A DNA stretch of 51,012 bases from Comamonas sp. lk (GTDB lineage Bacteria > Pseudomonadota > Gammaproteobacteria > Burkholderiales > Burkholderiaceae_C). The position numbers were made by a program, and so were the translations under genes. Position 1 is the first letter of the stretch. The number at the start of each line of letters is the position of its first letter. Of the stretch, positions 18,036-27,504 are shown piece by piece. Location: NCBI GenBank assembly GCA_945860595.1, contig CAMAQV010000020.1:1-51012 (forward strand). Direction: 5' to 3'. The notes under the pieces are model-generated. The model worked only from the letters and a program-made list of their open reading frames with translations. It was not told where the DNA came from and made no database searches.

Positions 18036-20312
18036 TCAGCCGAGTTGCGCAAGCAGTTGTTTCGCCTGTTCCAACTGACTGCCTTGAGCACGTTCGATGA
18101 CTTCGTTGAGCAAGATGCGTGCGCCAGCGACGTCGCCCACAGCGATGAACTCCTTGGCCAGTTCGATTTTCTGCTCGAGCACGCGCGATCCCTCGTCCAT
18201 GGCGTCCGCGCTCCAGGGCTGTGCTGTGTCCAGCGGCGTCGTGCCGTCTGGGGCCAGCATCAGGTTTTGCGAACTGAATTCAAAACCCAGTGGCTGCACC
18301 TGGGTGCTGGGACGGAAGTCCTGGCTAGCCGGTGCCATGGCGTTTTCCGATTTTTCCACCGGTTTGGACAGGTTCAGATCCAGCCCTGCCGGGAACTCCA
18401 TCGGTACTGGAAACACGGCCGCCACGGGCGCAAGCGCATCAAGACTGTCGGGATTGGCATGGTTATGGTAGAGCGTGTTTTTGCCGTCCAGCAAGGCACC
18501 CAATTCGCATACCCGCAGCCACTGCGGGCCCTGTGAGTCGAGGTAGGTGGACATGGTTTGTGCAACTTCCGCAAACGCATCACGGTCGCCGCGCAACACA
18601 AAAATATCCAGAAGTTTTTGGTGGAGTTCCACCTTGTTCGGGGTCACGCCCAGCGCCTCGCGCAGAATCTCTTCAGCCTGCACATCGCGTCCGTACGCAA
18701 GGTACACATCCGCTTCCGCCACTGCGTCCAAGCTGTCGCTGGGCTTGAGTTGGCTGTCGGCGAAGAGAACGCTTTGGGGGGCCGCTTGGTTGAGTGTGGT
18801 GTCCTGCCATTGCGTGAAAGGGTCGCTGAAAGCGCCTTGCGCCGCAGGGTCTTGCGGCTGCTCGGGTGGGTGCCCTTCGGGCTTGGCTTCCCGGTCTGCG
18901 TTCGGCGCGGCTTCGGGCTCGCCTTCGTCAGGGGCGATGGAGTCGGCACGTTTGCGGTACGCAGCGAGCAGCAGCAGAAGCACGACTGCGCCTCCCAGGC
19001 CAGCGAGGCTCATGCGGTCGAGTGACGCCAGAGTTTGCGTGAATGCTTCCCATGGCGACAGTGCTGCTGCGGGGGGAGGGACTGCAGGCACCGTCGCTGC
19101 GACTGCGGGTAATGCTGGTTCTTTGGTCGCGTCGGCTTCTTTCGCGTCGGGTGGAGCATCAGTGCTCCCCGACGCGGCAGAGGTCTTCGCAGCCGTTTCT
19201 TTCAGCGCTTCGACATTTTTGGATAGCTCGGCCTTGCGCTCAGCGTCTTCCTTGGCCTGCATCTCTGCGGCTATTTTTTCCGCTTCAGCTTTGTCTTTAT
19301 CCTTGGCGGCGCCGAGCTTGAGTTCGTCCTTTCCCGCCTTCTGTTTGGTGGTCAACGGGGCTGCGCCGACCTTCTTGCTGGTGCTGCGGCCCTCGCCACC
19401 TTCGCCCGTTTTCTTGGCCTGCCCGCTGCCATCGACCGGGGCCCTGCCTCTGTGCCACGCAGCGTAGGCTGCGGCCTGCCGAGCGACCTCCTTGGCGGCC
19501 TCCGCACTGGTTAACGATTGCGCATCTGGCAAGGGTTCCAGAGTGAGCTCCGCTCCAGCTTTTAGCCTATTGATGTTGCCCGCCGTAAAGGCTTCCGGAT
19601 TAGCCCGTAGCAAGGCCAGCATGACCTGTTCTATAGAGGAACCCTTGGCGCTGATGCCTGCGGCGATTTGGCGCGTCGTCTGGCCTTTTCTCACCACGGC
19701 GCTGCGTCGCGCAGCATCGGTGGTCGGCTGCGTTTTCGCTTGGGAGGCAATGCGGCCCGCCTTGGGCGCTTCGCTGTCCGCGCTGGGGTCCTGAGGCGCT
19801 TCTGAGGGCGATAGAGACGGTATTTTTTCCGCAACAACGGTCGCTGCCGGGACCGCCGCTACTATTGCATTGGTCACGGGAGCGCTCAGGCCGTTTGCCT
19901 GTGGGGGATCAATAAACAAGGTGAAACTGCGCACCATTTTCCCCGTGCTCCACCGCACCTCCAATAGGAGTTGCACCACCGGCTCGTTCAGGGCTTGCTG
20001 ACCAACAATGCGGATCACGGTGTTGCCCACGCCGCGGTTCTGCAACGATGCCTTCATTCCCTTGAGCGCAGGGCTGTACTCCAAATTCGCAGCGGCGTAA
20101 GTTTGCGGGTTCGCCAAATCCACCGTCAGTGATTCCGCCTCGGCCTCCAGTGCAATGCTCACATCGATCTCGGCGTTGAGCGCCTGTCCTAAGCTCGACT
20201 GCACAGTCGCTCTGCCTAACGAGAGGGCCCAGGCCGTGCCACCAAAGGTCCAGCAAACCGCTGCTAACACGCTAGCGCTCAGCGTGCGAGACAAGAATTT
20301 TCGAAGGATCAT
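18036..20312 (-). CDS. fimV: FimV/HubP-family polar landmark protein
   Basis: A 758-residue envelope protein of the FimV/HubP family, which organises cell poles, type IV pili and flagella. Order of parts: signal peptide (about 1-30, MILRKFLSRTLSASVLAAV... ending near AWA); conserved FimV N-terminal domain (LSLGRATVQSSLGQALNAEI to FTLFIDPP); LysM-like peptidoglycan-binding region (about 205-260, VRKGQTTRQIAAG); Lys/Glu/Ala-rich coiled coil (about 320-375); one transmembrane helix (about 436-453, GLGGAVVLLLLLAAY); cytoplasmic acidic part with TPR-like repeats (about 535-600); and the C-terminal FimV motif (ELAKEFIAVGDVAGARILLNEVI). ATG 20312 is chosen over a TTG at 20327. Its place between asd and truA supports the call. 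Confidence 0.93.
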   Translation of the reverse strand: MILRKFLSRTLSASVLAAVCWTFGGTAWALSLGRATVQSSLGQALNAEIDVSIALEAEAESLTVDLANPQTYAAANLEYSPALKGMKASLQNRGVGNTVIRIVGQQALNEPVVQLLLEVRWSTGKMVRSFTLFIDPPQANGLSAPVTNAIVAAVPAATVVAEKIPSLSPSEAPQDPSADSEAPKAGRIASQAKTQPTTDAARRSAVVRKGQTTRQIAAGISAKGSSIEQVMLALLRANPEAFTAGNINRLKAGAELTLEPLPDAQSLTSAEAAKEVARQAAAYAAWHRGRAPVDGSGQAKKTGEGGEGRSTSKKVGAAPLTTKQKAGKDELKLGAAKDKDKAEAEKIAAEMQAKEDAERKAELSKNVEALKETAAKTSAASGSTDAPPDAKEADATKEPALPAVAATVPAVPPPAAALSPWEAFTQTLASLDRMSLAGLGGAVVLLLLLAAYRKRADSIAPDEGEPEAAPNADREAKPEGHPPEQPQDPAAQGAFSDPFTQWQDTTLNQAAPQSVLFADSQLKPSDSLDAVAEADVYLAYGRDVQAEEILREALGVTPNKVELHQKLLDIFVLRGDRDAFAEVAQTMSTYLDSQGPQWLRVCELGALLDGKNTLYHNHANPDSLDALAPVAAVFPVPMEFPAGLDLNLSKPVEKSENAMAPASQDFRPSTQVQPLGFEFSSQNLMLAPDGTTPLDTAQPWSADAMDEGSRVLEQKIELAKEFIAVGDVAGARILLNEVIERAQGSQLEQAKQLLAQLG

Positions 20313-20336
20313 GTGCGGGTCTTTCAATCAGTACCT

Positions 20337-20364
20337 GCCACGGTCACCGGATGTCGACCGTGGC
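20337..20364 (-). terminator. Intergenic hairpin between asd and fimV
   Basis: A perfect 9-bp inverted repeat, GCCACGGTC (20337-20345) and GACCGTGGC (20356-20364), with a 10-base loop. It sits in the short gap after the asd stop and before fimV, both on the minus strand. There is no T-run, so it may be an attenuating or RNA-stabilising hairpin and not a strong intrinsic terminator. Confidence 0.45.
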
Positions 20365-20387
20365 GTATCCGGGACGTATCCGAGCCA

Positions 20388-21518
20388 TTATCGCTCTAGG
20401 AGTATGCGCAGCATACGGCGCAGAGGTTCGGCAGCCCCCCAAAGAAGCTGGTCACCGATGGTGAATGCTCCGAGGTACTCGGGCCCCATGACCAACTTTC
20501 GCAGACGTCCCACCGGGATGTTCATCGTTCCGGTGACCGCCACCGGCGTCAAGCCCGTGACGCTCGCTTCGCGCGTGTTGGGTATCACGGAAACCCAAGG
20601 ATTATCGGAATCAATCATGTGCGCAATATCTGCTAAAGGTATATTTTTTTTGAGCTTAAAGGTGAGGGACTGGCTGTGGCAGCGCATCGCACCCACGCGG
20701 ATACAGGTGCTATCAATCGGAATCATGGCGCTGCCGAAATCGGGACCCAACCCCAAAATTTTGTTGCCCTCGGCCATGCCCTTCCACTCTTCTTTGGACG
20801 TCCCGTCGCCCAGGTCTTTGTCGATCCAGGGAATGAGCGATCCGCCAAGTGGCACGCCGAAATGGGCTGTCTCCTGGGCCGAAAGGCTGCGCTGCTTGGC
20901 GACCACCTTGCGGTCGATCTCCAGAATCGCCGACTTGGGGTCGTCCAGCAGCGCCTTGACTTCACCGTTAAGCGTGCCGTATTGCGTCAGTAGTTCGCGC
21001 ATATGCTGCGCCCCGCCGCCCGATGCCGCCTGGTAGGTCTGGGTGCACATCCACTCCACCAGGCCGGCCTTGAACAGCGCGCCGACACCCATCAGCATGC
21101 AACTGACTGTGCAGTTGCCGCCTACCCAGTTAATGCCGCCGGTGGCCATCGCTTTGTGGATCACCGGCAGATTGACGGGGTCCAAGATGATGACGGCGTC
21201 TTTGGCCATGCGCAAGGTCGAGGCTGCGTCAATCCAGTGGCCGCTCCAGCCTGCGGCGCGCAGCTTGGGGAAGATCTCGGTGGTGTAGTCGCCACCCTGG
21301 GTGCTGATGATGATTTCGCAGCGTTTCAACGCATCAACATTGAAAGCATCTTGCAGCGTGGCTTCGTTTTTTGCCTGCTTGGGCGCTGCGCCGCCTGCAT
21401 TGGAGGTGGAGAAAAAAACTGGCTCGATCAGATCGAAATCGCCCTCGGTCTGCATGCGGTCCATCAACACGGAGCCAACCATGCCGCGCCATCCGACCAA
21501 CCCTACTAACTTGCTCAT
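20388..21518 (-). CDS. asd: Aspartate-semialdehyde dehydrogenase
   Basis: A 376-residue NADP-dependent enzyme that reduces aspartyl phosphate to aspartate semialdehyde, the branch point for lysine/diaminopimelate, threonine and methionine. NADP loop: [19 protein letters not shown]. The catalytic Cys136 lies in [10 protein letters not shown], and active-site residues in [15 protein letters not shown]. The start at 21518 (MSKLVGLVG) is the family start; the 24 residues upstream are probably untranslated. This is the E. coli-like Asd type. It leads the asd-fimV-truA-trp block; its promoter should be in 21519-21759. Confidence 0.97.
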   Translation of the reverse strand: MSKLVGLVGWRGMVGSVLMDRMQTEGDFDLIEPVFFSTSNAGGAAPKQAKNEATLQDAFNVDALKRCEIIISTQGGDYTTEIFPKLRAAGWSGHWIDAASTLRMAKDAVIILDPVNLPVIHKAMATGGINWVGGNCTVSCMLMGVGALFKAGLVEWMCTQTYQAASGGGAQHMRELLTQYGTLNGEVKALLDDPKSAILEIDRKVVAKQRSLSAQETAHFGVPLGGSLIPWIDKDLGDGTSKEEWKGMAEGNKILGLGPDFGSAMIPIDSTCIRVGAMRCHSQSLTFKLKKNIPLADIAHMIDSDNPWVSVIPNTREASVTGLTPVAVTGTMNIPVGRLRKLVMGPEYLGAFTIGDQLLWGAAEPLRRMLRILLER

Positions 21519-21759
21519 TGCATTGCCCTTTCTTCGTAAAACAGTTGCAGACCTGACTGTTTGCCCGGCTCGTCTGGCCGGGGGGCGCACGACGAACCGA
21601 GCTGTTCAGAAGGTCGTGGTTTTGGTGGTGAATGCGCGAGCGGACGCTCCAGCCGCGAGGGTGGGGCGTGTGTTCACAGTCAAAGTGCGCGCGCAAAACA
21701 TGGGCAGCATTGTAGCGGGGCCTCCGGCGGCCCACTCACGTCGCGGCGGGCGCTATGAA

Positions 21760-22209
21760 TCAGGTTAGATCGGCTTGGTCGATGCGCTGCAAGAGTTGGC
21801 GCAAGGCTTTGGCGTTCACGGCGGCCTGCGCATCGCGCAGCGCGTCTTGCAGCACTTCACGGATGTCGTCGAGCTGCACCAGTTCCATGTCCCAGGTCGG
21901 GAAGACCCGTTCACGCACCTCCTCGTTCACCGATAACTCCACCACCGTGTTGTGGCGTGTGTCGCGGTGGATACGCTCCATCAACTCCACAACGTTGGAT
22001 TTGGGTCCTTCAAGCCATTGAAAAAAAATATCGCTGCCGAACACCAGCAGACCCGTGATGCCACGGGCCGCGTTATGGCGGCGTGCGGTGGCGATGATGG
22101 CGTCGATGTCCTGCGCTGTCACGCCCGGCGCGGCCCGGCTGCAGTACACGACGTTGTGCAGCAGGCTGGCCGACCCGTCGCGCGGTTCATCGTAAAAATT
22201 GGTATTCAT
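21760..22209 (-). CDS. Short BLUF-domain blue-light sensor
   Basis: A 149-residue protein made of a BLUF (blue-light sensing using FAD) domain and a short helical C-terminal extension. Residues known to be essential in the family are all present: Tyr22 (VVYCSR), Asn46 (RRHNAARGITGLL), Gln64 (FFQWLEGP), Trp106 and Met108 (PTWDMEL), almost the same spacing as in AppA. There is no attached EAL, GGDEF or cyclase domain, so signalling must go through a protein partner. I use the ATG at 22209; a TTG at 22245 is possible but less likely. It is monocistronic between the sox operon end and asd, and its partner is not evident nearby. Confidence 0.9.
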   Translation of the reverse strand: MNTNFYDEPRDGSASLLHNVVYCSRAAPGVTAQDIDAIIATARRHNAARGITGLLVFGSDIFFQWLEGPKSNVVELMERIHRDTRHNTVVELSVNEEVRERVFPTWDMELVQLDDIREVLQDALRDAQAAVNAKALRQLLQRIDQADLT

Positions 22210-22356
22210 GGTGAATCCGTAATGGGGAAGACTGCAATTGCCCAATAGTAGGGGCGATTGCGCTAGCTATTCAGCCGCGCGGAAAAAATCCCCAGGCGGT
22301 AACGGTGGCGCAAAGCGGGTGCCAAGCTTGGTTGCAGTCCAGGGGCATTTTGCGCT

Positions 22357-22968
22357 TCAGTACACCTGATCGGTCGTGCCGTGTCCGTCCACCGCTACCC
22401 CGTACTCGAGCGCTGCATCGGCCAGGGCCGCAATTTGACCGTGCGCGTAGGTGCTCAAAAAGTACAGGTCAAAGCTGTGCGCATCCAGCCGGTGCAGCGT
22501 GCAGGGGATATGGTGGTGGCCGGTCAGTTTGAAATCGCCGACCGCAAAGGCGGCAGGGCGGAAGTCCAGGGCGTAGAGCTTGGACAGCGCGTCCGCCGCT
22601 TTCACGCCTTGCACCCGCACCCGTACGCGCGCATGGCTGAGATCCAGCACCGAACCGGTATCCGCTGGAATGTGCGCCCGCAGCTGCGCTACCCGATCCG
22701 GGGCCGCTTGCGCCCCGATCAGCATGAACTCCAGCGGACCGCTGCGCATCAGCAGACCCTGCGCACATTCGGCGGTCTCCCCAGTGCGGGCGGGCGGCGT
22801 GCAGCCCAGCGCGCGGTGAACCGCCTGGGCCAGTGCCTCGATGCCGCCGCCCCAGGTGCTGATCAGCGTGACGCTTGGCAGGCGCTGCGCTGTGATGTGG
22901 ACTTGGACCAAACCCTGGTGGGTTGGATGCACCGTGTGGCCGGATGCGGGAGGGGTGGCGTCAGACAC
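22357..22968 (-). CDS. soxG: Sarcosine oxidase gamma subunit
   Basis: A 203-residue SoxG, the small subunit of heterotetrameric sarcosine oxidase. Typical features are LISTWGGGIEALAQAVHRALG near the N terminus and the conserved C-terminal region (ALSKLYALDFRPAAFAVGD, HRLDAHSFDLYFLSTYA). The start is a GTG at 22968 (MSDATPP), which overlaps the soxA stop (22963-22961) by 8 bp; the frame is open further up but inside soxA. It closes the soxB-soxD-soxA-soxG order. Sequence conservation of this subunit is low in general, so the call leans on context too. Confidence 0.9.
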   Translation of the reverse strand: MSDATPPASGHTVHPTHQGLVQVHITAQRLPSVTLISTWGGGIEALAQAVHRALGCTPPARTGETAECAQGLLMRSGPLEFMLIGAQAAPDRVAQLRAHIPADTGSVLDLSHARVRVRVQGVKAADALSKLYALDFRPAAFAVGDFKLTGHHHIPCTLHRLDAHSFDLYFLSTYAHGQIAALADAALEYGVAVDGHGTTDQVY

Positions 22969-25945
22969 GGTAGCGCGCTCCTTGCGGGTCGATAAAGCAG
23001 GGCTCGACCACCCGCAGGCGGTATTGCCGGCCGGTGGCAGGAGAGGCGGCGATGACTTCCTCGCCCACGTGTGCAGTGCCGCCTTGCAGCAGGCCCAGCG
23101 CAATCGCTTTGCCCACGGTTTTGCTGAAGGTGGTGGAGGTCACGTGGCCGCGCCCGTGGCCGCGGATGGCGTCGCTGGCGAAAAACAGAATGGATCCGTT
23201 GCTGGGCGGCGCATGGGCGTCCACCGCCTCCAGGCCAACCAGGGTGGGCCGGTCCGGGCGCGCCAGATGGGGGCTGTGTCGCAGCCCCCCGCCCCAAAAT
23301 CCCTTGGTCTTACTGGCCATACGACCAGCACCGAGGTCGTCCAGGGTGGTGCGGCCATCCATTTCAGAGCCGACCACATGGCCTTTTTCAATGCGAAGCG
23401 AACCCAATGCCTCCAGACCGTAGGGCCGCATCTGCCAGGGTTGACCGCTGGCCAACACATGCTCCCAGACGCGCAAGCCCTCATGCGTGGGCGTGAATAT
23501 TTCGAATGCCAACTCGCCCGAGAAGGTCAGCCGCAGGATGCGCAAGTCCACACCAGCCAGTGCACCGCTGGCCTGGGTGTCGAGCAGGCCCATAAAGGGC
23601 AGGGCGGCGTCGCCCAGATCCAGGTGGGGGAAGGCTGCTTGCAGCGCCTCCCGCGCCCGCGGGCCCGCCACGCTCATGGCCGCCCACTGGTCGGTGACCG
23701 AGGCAACCGTGACGCGCAGTTCCGGCCACACCACTTGCAGCAAAAACTCCAGATGGCTCATCACCTTGGCAGCCTGCGCGGTGGTGGTGGTCATGAAAAA
23801 CTGCGTTTCGCTGATGCGCGTGGTGGTGCCGTCGTCCAGCACGATGCCGTCTTCGCGCAGCATGAAACCGTAGCGGGCTTTGCCCACCGCCAGTTTGGAG
23901 AAGCCGTTGACGTAGACGCGGTCTAAAAACTCCGCCGCATCGGGGCCTTGCACATCGATCTTGCCCAGTGTCGAGGTGTCGGCGATGCCCACGCTTTCGC
24001 GTACGAAATCCATCTCGGCCTTGTAGGCCTCCGACAGAGTCGCGCCGTGGGTGCGGTACCACAAGGGGCGCAACCACAGACCTGCCTCTAAGCGCGCGCC
24101 GCCGTGTGCCCAATGCCAGTGGTGCATGGCGGTACGTCGCTCGGGCTGGAAGTGTTCGCGCACGTTGCGGCCTGCCAGCACGCCCAGCGCCACCGGCGTG
24201 TAAGGCGGGCGGAAGGTGGTGGTGCCGGCTTGCGCCACGTCCAAAGACCGGGCTTGCGCCATCAGGCTCAAGCCGTTGATGTTGGAGGTCTTGCCCTGGT
24301 CCGTGCCCATGCCGAGCGTGGTGTAGCGCTTCAGGTGCTCCACGGACACATAGCCTTCACGCTGCGCAAGCTCCACATCGGTGGTCGACACATCGTGTTG
24401 GAAGTCCACAAAAGCTTTGTCGCGCGGGCGTGCACTCAAGAGTGGCGGGGCGGGTACAAAGGCCCATGCGTTGGGCAGTGTGTCTTCCCAGGCAGGCAGG
24501 GCCTGCGCCGCAGCCTGCAGCCCCATCACGGTTGCCGCCTGCGCGCCCGCCTGGGCTCCGCTGGCGATGGCACGCATCCAGGTTTGCGTGCCGACCATGC
24601 TGCCTGCGCCGAACTGCGCGCGGTCAAATCCGCCGGGCACAAAGCAGGCAATGGCCGGGTCATATTGGGGCTTGACGTTGCGGTGTGAAGTCAGGTGCAC
24701 GGTGGGCGTCCAGCCCCCGGACATGCCGATCAGGTCCACATCCATCTGGTGGCCGTTGGACAGGTAGGCCTTGCGCACATGGCTGCCGCCGGTGACGTCG
24801 GTGAGGGCAACGCCAGCCAGCACCTCAATGCCTGCCGCAGCGGCTGCCGCACGCAAGCTGGCATCGGGCTGGGCGCGCAGATCCGCCACCCGCACCAGCG
24901 AGCCCGCCCGCGCTAAAGCCAGCGCATCTGCATAGGCGGCGTCGTTGTTGACGCAAAACAGCGCCCGCTGTCCGGGTGCCACGGCGTAGCGGTTGACGTA
25001 CTGGCCGATGGCGCTGCTGAGCATGACGCCGGGTTTGTCATTGCCGGCGAATACCAGCGGGCGCTCAATTGCCCCGCAGGCCATCACGATGGCACCGGCC
25101 CGCACCGTGTGCTGGCGCTGGCGTGGAATGCCGTATTCGGCGTCGGTCACGCCGGGCGCGCTGCGCTCCACCACGCCCACGGTGTTGCCGTCGTAGATAC
25201 CGAACGCGGTGGCCCGGGTCAGCATGTGCACCTTGCCGGTGGCGACGATCTGCGCCAGCATCTGCTCCCGCCAGCGGGCTGCCGCGCTGTCCACGGCCTG
25301 GCCCAGCAGGGCGCCGCCGACTTCAAAGTCCTGCTCCACCAGCAGCACATCGGCACCGGCCCGCGCCGCTGTCAGGGCCGCAGCCAGACCGGCTGTGCCA
25401 GAGCCGATCACCAGCACATCGGTGTAGACGTTGTGCCAGTCGTAGCGGTTGACGTCGAAGTCATCGACGCTGGCGCCCAAACCGGCGGCCTTGCGGATGA
25501 AGTGCTCATAGAGCATCCACGCATGGCGGGTCGGCCCCATAAAGGTCTTGTAATAAAAACCGGCGACGAAGAGAGGCGACAATAGGTTGTTCACCGCCAT
25601 CAGATCGAACTTGACCGAGGGCCAGGCGTTTTGCGTGCGCGCCACCAAGCCGTCTTCCAGCTCGGCTACGGTCGCGGCTATATTGGGTTCACGCGTACCG
25701 CCCTCACCCAGCGTGAGCAGCGCGTTGGGCTCTTCCACACCGGCCGCCATGATGCCGCGCGGGCGGTGGTATTTGAAGGAGCGCGCCACCAGGTGTTCGC
25801 CGTTGGCCAGCAGGGCAGAGGCCAGCGTGTCACCGGCATAGCCTTGAAAAACTTTTCCGTCCAGCGTGAAGCGCAGACCGTGCGTGCGGTCAATGCGGCC
25901 GCAATTGTCCAGCCGCGCCACGCCGCCTGTGTGCGGCGCGTTCAT
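22961..25945 (-). CDS. soxA: Sarcosine oxidase alpha subunit
   Basis: A 994-residue large subunit of heterotetrameric sarcosine oxidase. N-terminal ferredoxin-like region (about 25-105, LDGKVFQGYAGDTLASALLANG, HRPRGIMAAGVEEPNAL); then a dinucleotide-binding fold starting near residue 176 (DVLVIGSGTAGLAAA) with a second Rossmann region; then a C-terminal GcvT-like aminomethyltransferase half (from about 620) that binds tetrahydrofolate. The complex oxidises sarcosine to glycine and peroxide and delivers the methyl carbon as 5,10-methylene-THF. The start overlaps soxD by 4 bp. Length matches the family. Confidence 0.97.
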   Translation of the reverse strand: MNAPHTGGVARLDNCGRIDRTHGLRFTLDGKVFQGYAGDTLASALLANGEHLVARSFKYHRPRGIMAAGVEEPNALLTLGEGGTREPNIAATVAELEDGLVARTQNAWPSVKFDLMAVNNLLSPLFVAGFYYKTFMGPTRHAWMLYEHFIRKAAGLGASVDDFDVNRYDWHNVYTDVLVIGSGTAGLAAALTAARAGADVLLVEQDFEVGGALLGQAVDSAAARWREQMLAQIVATGKVHMLTRATAFGIYDGNTVGVVERSAPGVTDAEYGIPRQRQHTVRAGAIVMACGAIERPLVFAGNDKPGVMLSSAIGQYVNRYAVAPGQRALFCVNNDAAYADALALARAGSLVRVADLRAQPDASLRAAAAAAGIEVLAGVALTDVTGGSHVRKAYLSNGHQMDVDLIGMSGGWTPTVHLTSHRNVKPQYDPAIACFVPGGFDRAQFGAGSMVGTQTWMRAIASGAQAGAQAATVMGLQAAAQALPAWEDTLPNAWAFVPAPPLLSARPRDKAFVDFQHDVSTTDVELAQREGYVSVEHLKRYTTLGMGTDQGKTSNINGLSLMAQARSLDVAQAGTTTFRPPYTPVALGVLAGRNVREHFQPERRTAMHHWHWAHGGARLEAGLWLRPLWYRTHGATLSEAYKAEMDFVRESVGIADTSTLGKIDVQGPDAAEFLDRVYVNGFSKLAVGKARYGFMLREDGIVLDDGTTTRISETQFFMTTTTAQAAKVMSHLEFLLQVVWPELRVTVASVTDQWAAMSVAGPRAREALQAAFPHLDLGDAALPFMGLLDTQASGALAGVDLRILRLTFSGELAFEIFTPTHEGLRVWEHVLASGQPWQMRPYGLEALGSLRIEKGHVVGSEMDGRTTLDDLGAGRMASKTKGFWGGGLRHSPHLARPDRPTLVGLEAVDAHAPPSNGSILFFASDAIRGHGRGHVTSTTFSKTVGKAIALGLLQGGTAHVGEEVIAASPATGRQYRLRVVEPCFIDPQGARYRV

Positions 25946-26223
25946 GGCAGCATCCTTTGCGCGGCGGGGACGACCGCGGCGATGTCGTGGTTTACCGTAT
26001 TGCGCTGCACCACCAGCCAGCGTCTGCAGCCCAGGGTGTGCTGCCAGAACTCGGTGTGCAGGCCTTTGGGGTTGTTGCGGGTATAGACCGTGTCGACCCA
26101 GGCCGCGTGGTTGGCGGCGTCCGGTTCGGCCAGCACTGCCGGGTAGGCTTTGGTGGCATCACCGAAGTAGCTGAACTCTTCGTGGTCGCGCAGTCCGCAG
26201 TAGGGGCATTCAATGCGTAGCAT
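25942..26223 (-). CDS. soxD: Sarcosine oxidase delta subunit
   Basis: A 93-residue SoxD, the zinc-binding small subunit. The expected ligands are visible: Cys6 and Cys9 in ECPYCGLRDHEEF, and His62 and Cys66 in WQHTLGCRRW. It is 12 bp after soxB and overlaps soxA by 4 bp. It has no enzymatic role of its own in known complexes; it sits at the interface with the alpha subunit. Confidence 0.95.
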   Translation of the reverse strand: MLRIECPYCGLRDHEEFSYFGDATKAYPAVLAEPDAANHAAWVDTVYTRNNPKGLHTEFWQHTLGCRRWLVVQRNTVNHDIAAVVPAAQRMLP

Positions 26224-26235
26224 GGGCAGTGCTTC

Positions 26236-27492
26236 CTATTGCAAGTGGTTGTAGGGGCCGGTACCGGCCTCGTCGATGTAGCGGCCCTGGGCAAAGCGGT
26301 CCATGGTGAAACCGGCGTTGTAGGTGTGGGGCGCGTCGTTGGCAATCGTATGTGCAAAGCACCAGCCGGAGGCCGGTGTCGCCTTGAAGCCGCCGTAGCA
26401 CCAGCCGCCGTTCAAGTAGAGACCGTCTACTGGCGTTGTGGTGATGATGGGGCTGCCGTCGGGCGTCATGTCCATGATGCCGCCCCAGTGGCGCAGCACG
26501 CGCAAGCGCGCGGCGCTGGGCATCGCGCTGACCAGGGCCTGGCTGACTTCGCTCACATTGGCCAGATTGCCGCGCTGGGCGTAAGAGTTGTAGCGGTCGA
26601 TATGGCCGCCAAACACCAGCCCGCCTTTGTCGGACTGCGAGAAATAAAAATAAGAGGCAGACCACACCACCACATGGTTGACCACGGGTTTGATCGATTC
26701 GCTCACGTAGGCTTGCAGCACATGGCTCTCGATGGGCAGTGTGAGCCCGGCTTTTTGTGCCAGCACCGAGGTGTGGCCGGCCACTGCAATACCCACCTTG
26801 CCAGCGCTGATGTCACCGCGTGTGGTTTTCAGGCCGGTGATGCGCTCGCCTGACCATTGGTAGTCCAGCACTTCGCAGTTCTGGATGATGTCCACGCCGA
26901 GCGCGTTGGCGGCGCGTGCATAGCCCCAGACCACGGCGTCGTGGCGCGCGGTACCCGCGTCGGGTTGCAGCATGGCGCCATAAATCGGGAATCGCGCTTT
27001 GTCGGAGAAATCGAGGTAAGGCGCCTCTTTCATCACGTCTTCGCGGGTGAGGATGTCGGCGCGGATGCCGTTCAGGCGCATGATGTTGGCGCGCCGTATT
27101 TGCGCATCCTGCGCGCTGGGGGACATGGTCACATACAAATAGCCGCGCGGCGAGAACATCACGTTGTAGTTCAGATCTTGCGACATCCCACGCCACAAAG
27201 ACATGGAGTGTTCGTAAAACGCCGTGTTGTCCTGCATCATGTAATTCGAGCGGACGATGGTGGTGTTGCGCCCCGCGTTGCCCGAGCCGATATAGCCTTT
27301 TTCCAGCACCGCAATGTTTTTGATGCCGTGGTTTTTGGCTAGGTAATAGGCGGTGGCCAGCCCGTGGCCGCCGCCGCCGACGATGATGACGTCGTAGCTC
27401 TTTTTCGGCTCGGGGTCGCGCCAGGCGCGGTCCCAGTGTTGGTGTCCGGACAGCGCGTTGCGCAGCAGTGACCAGACCGAGTAGTGCGACAT
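26236..27492 (-). CDS. soxB: Sarcosine oxidase beta subunit
   Basis: A 418-residue FAD/FMN subunit that oxidises the N-methyl group of sarcosine. FAD-binding glycine motif DVIIVGGGGHGLATAYYLA at about 34-52; YIGSGNAGRNTTIVRSNY follows. His184 in TARHDAVVWGYARAA aligns with the histidine that carries covalent FMN in characterised heterotetrameric enzymes. The N terminus (MSHYSVWSLLRNALSGHQHW) is the usual one. It is 12 bp downstream of the dimethylglycine-dehydrogenase-like gene. Confidence 0.96.
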   Translation of the reverse strand: MSHYSVWSLLRNALSGHQHWDRAWRDPEPKKSYDVIIVGGGGHGLATAYYLAKNHGIKNIAVLEKGYIGSGNAGRNTTIVRSNYMMQDNTAFYEHSMSLWRGMSQDLNYNVMFSPRGYLYVTMSPSAQDAQIRRANIMRLNGIRADILTREDVMKEAPYLDFSDKARFPIYGAMLQPDAGTARHDAVVWGYARAANALGVDIIQNCEVLDYQWSGERITGLKTTRGDISAGKVGIAVAGHTSVLAQKAGLTLPIESHVLQAYVSESIKPVVNHVVVWSASYFYFSQSDKGGLVFGGHIDRYNSYAQRGNLANVSEVSQALVSAMPSAARLRVLRHWGGIMDMTPDGSPIITTTPVDGLYLNGGWCYGGFKATPASGWCFAHTIANDAPHTYNAGFTMDRFAQGRYIDEAGTGPYNHLQ

Positions 27493-27504
27493 CCGGGGCT
27501 CCTT

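Noticed and set aside
22841-23926. Plus-strand ORF of 361 codons
   Set aside because: Antisense to soxA and soxG, with no recognisable domain.
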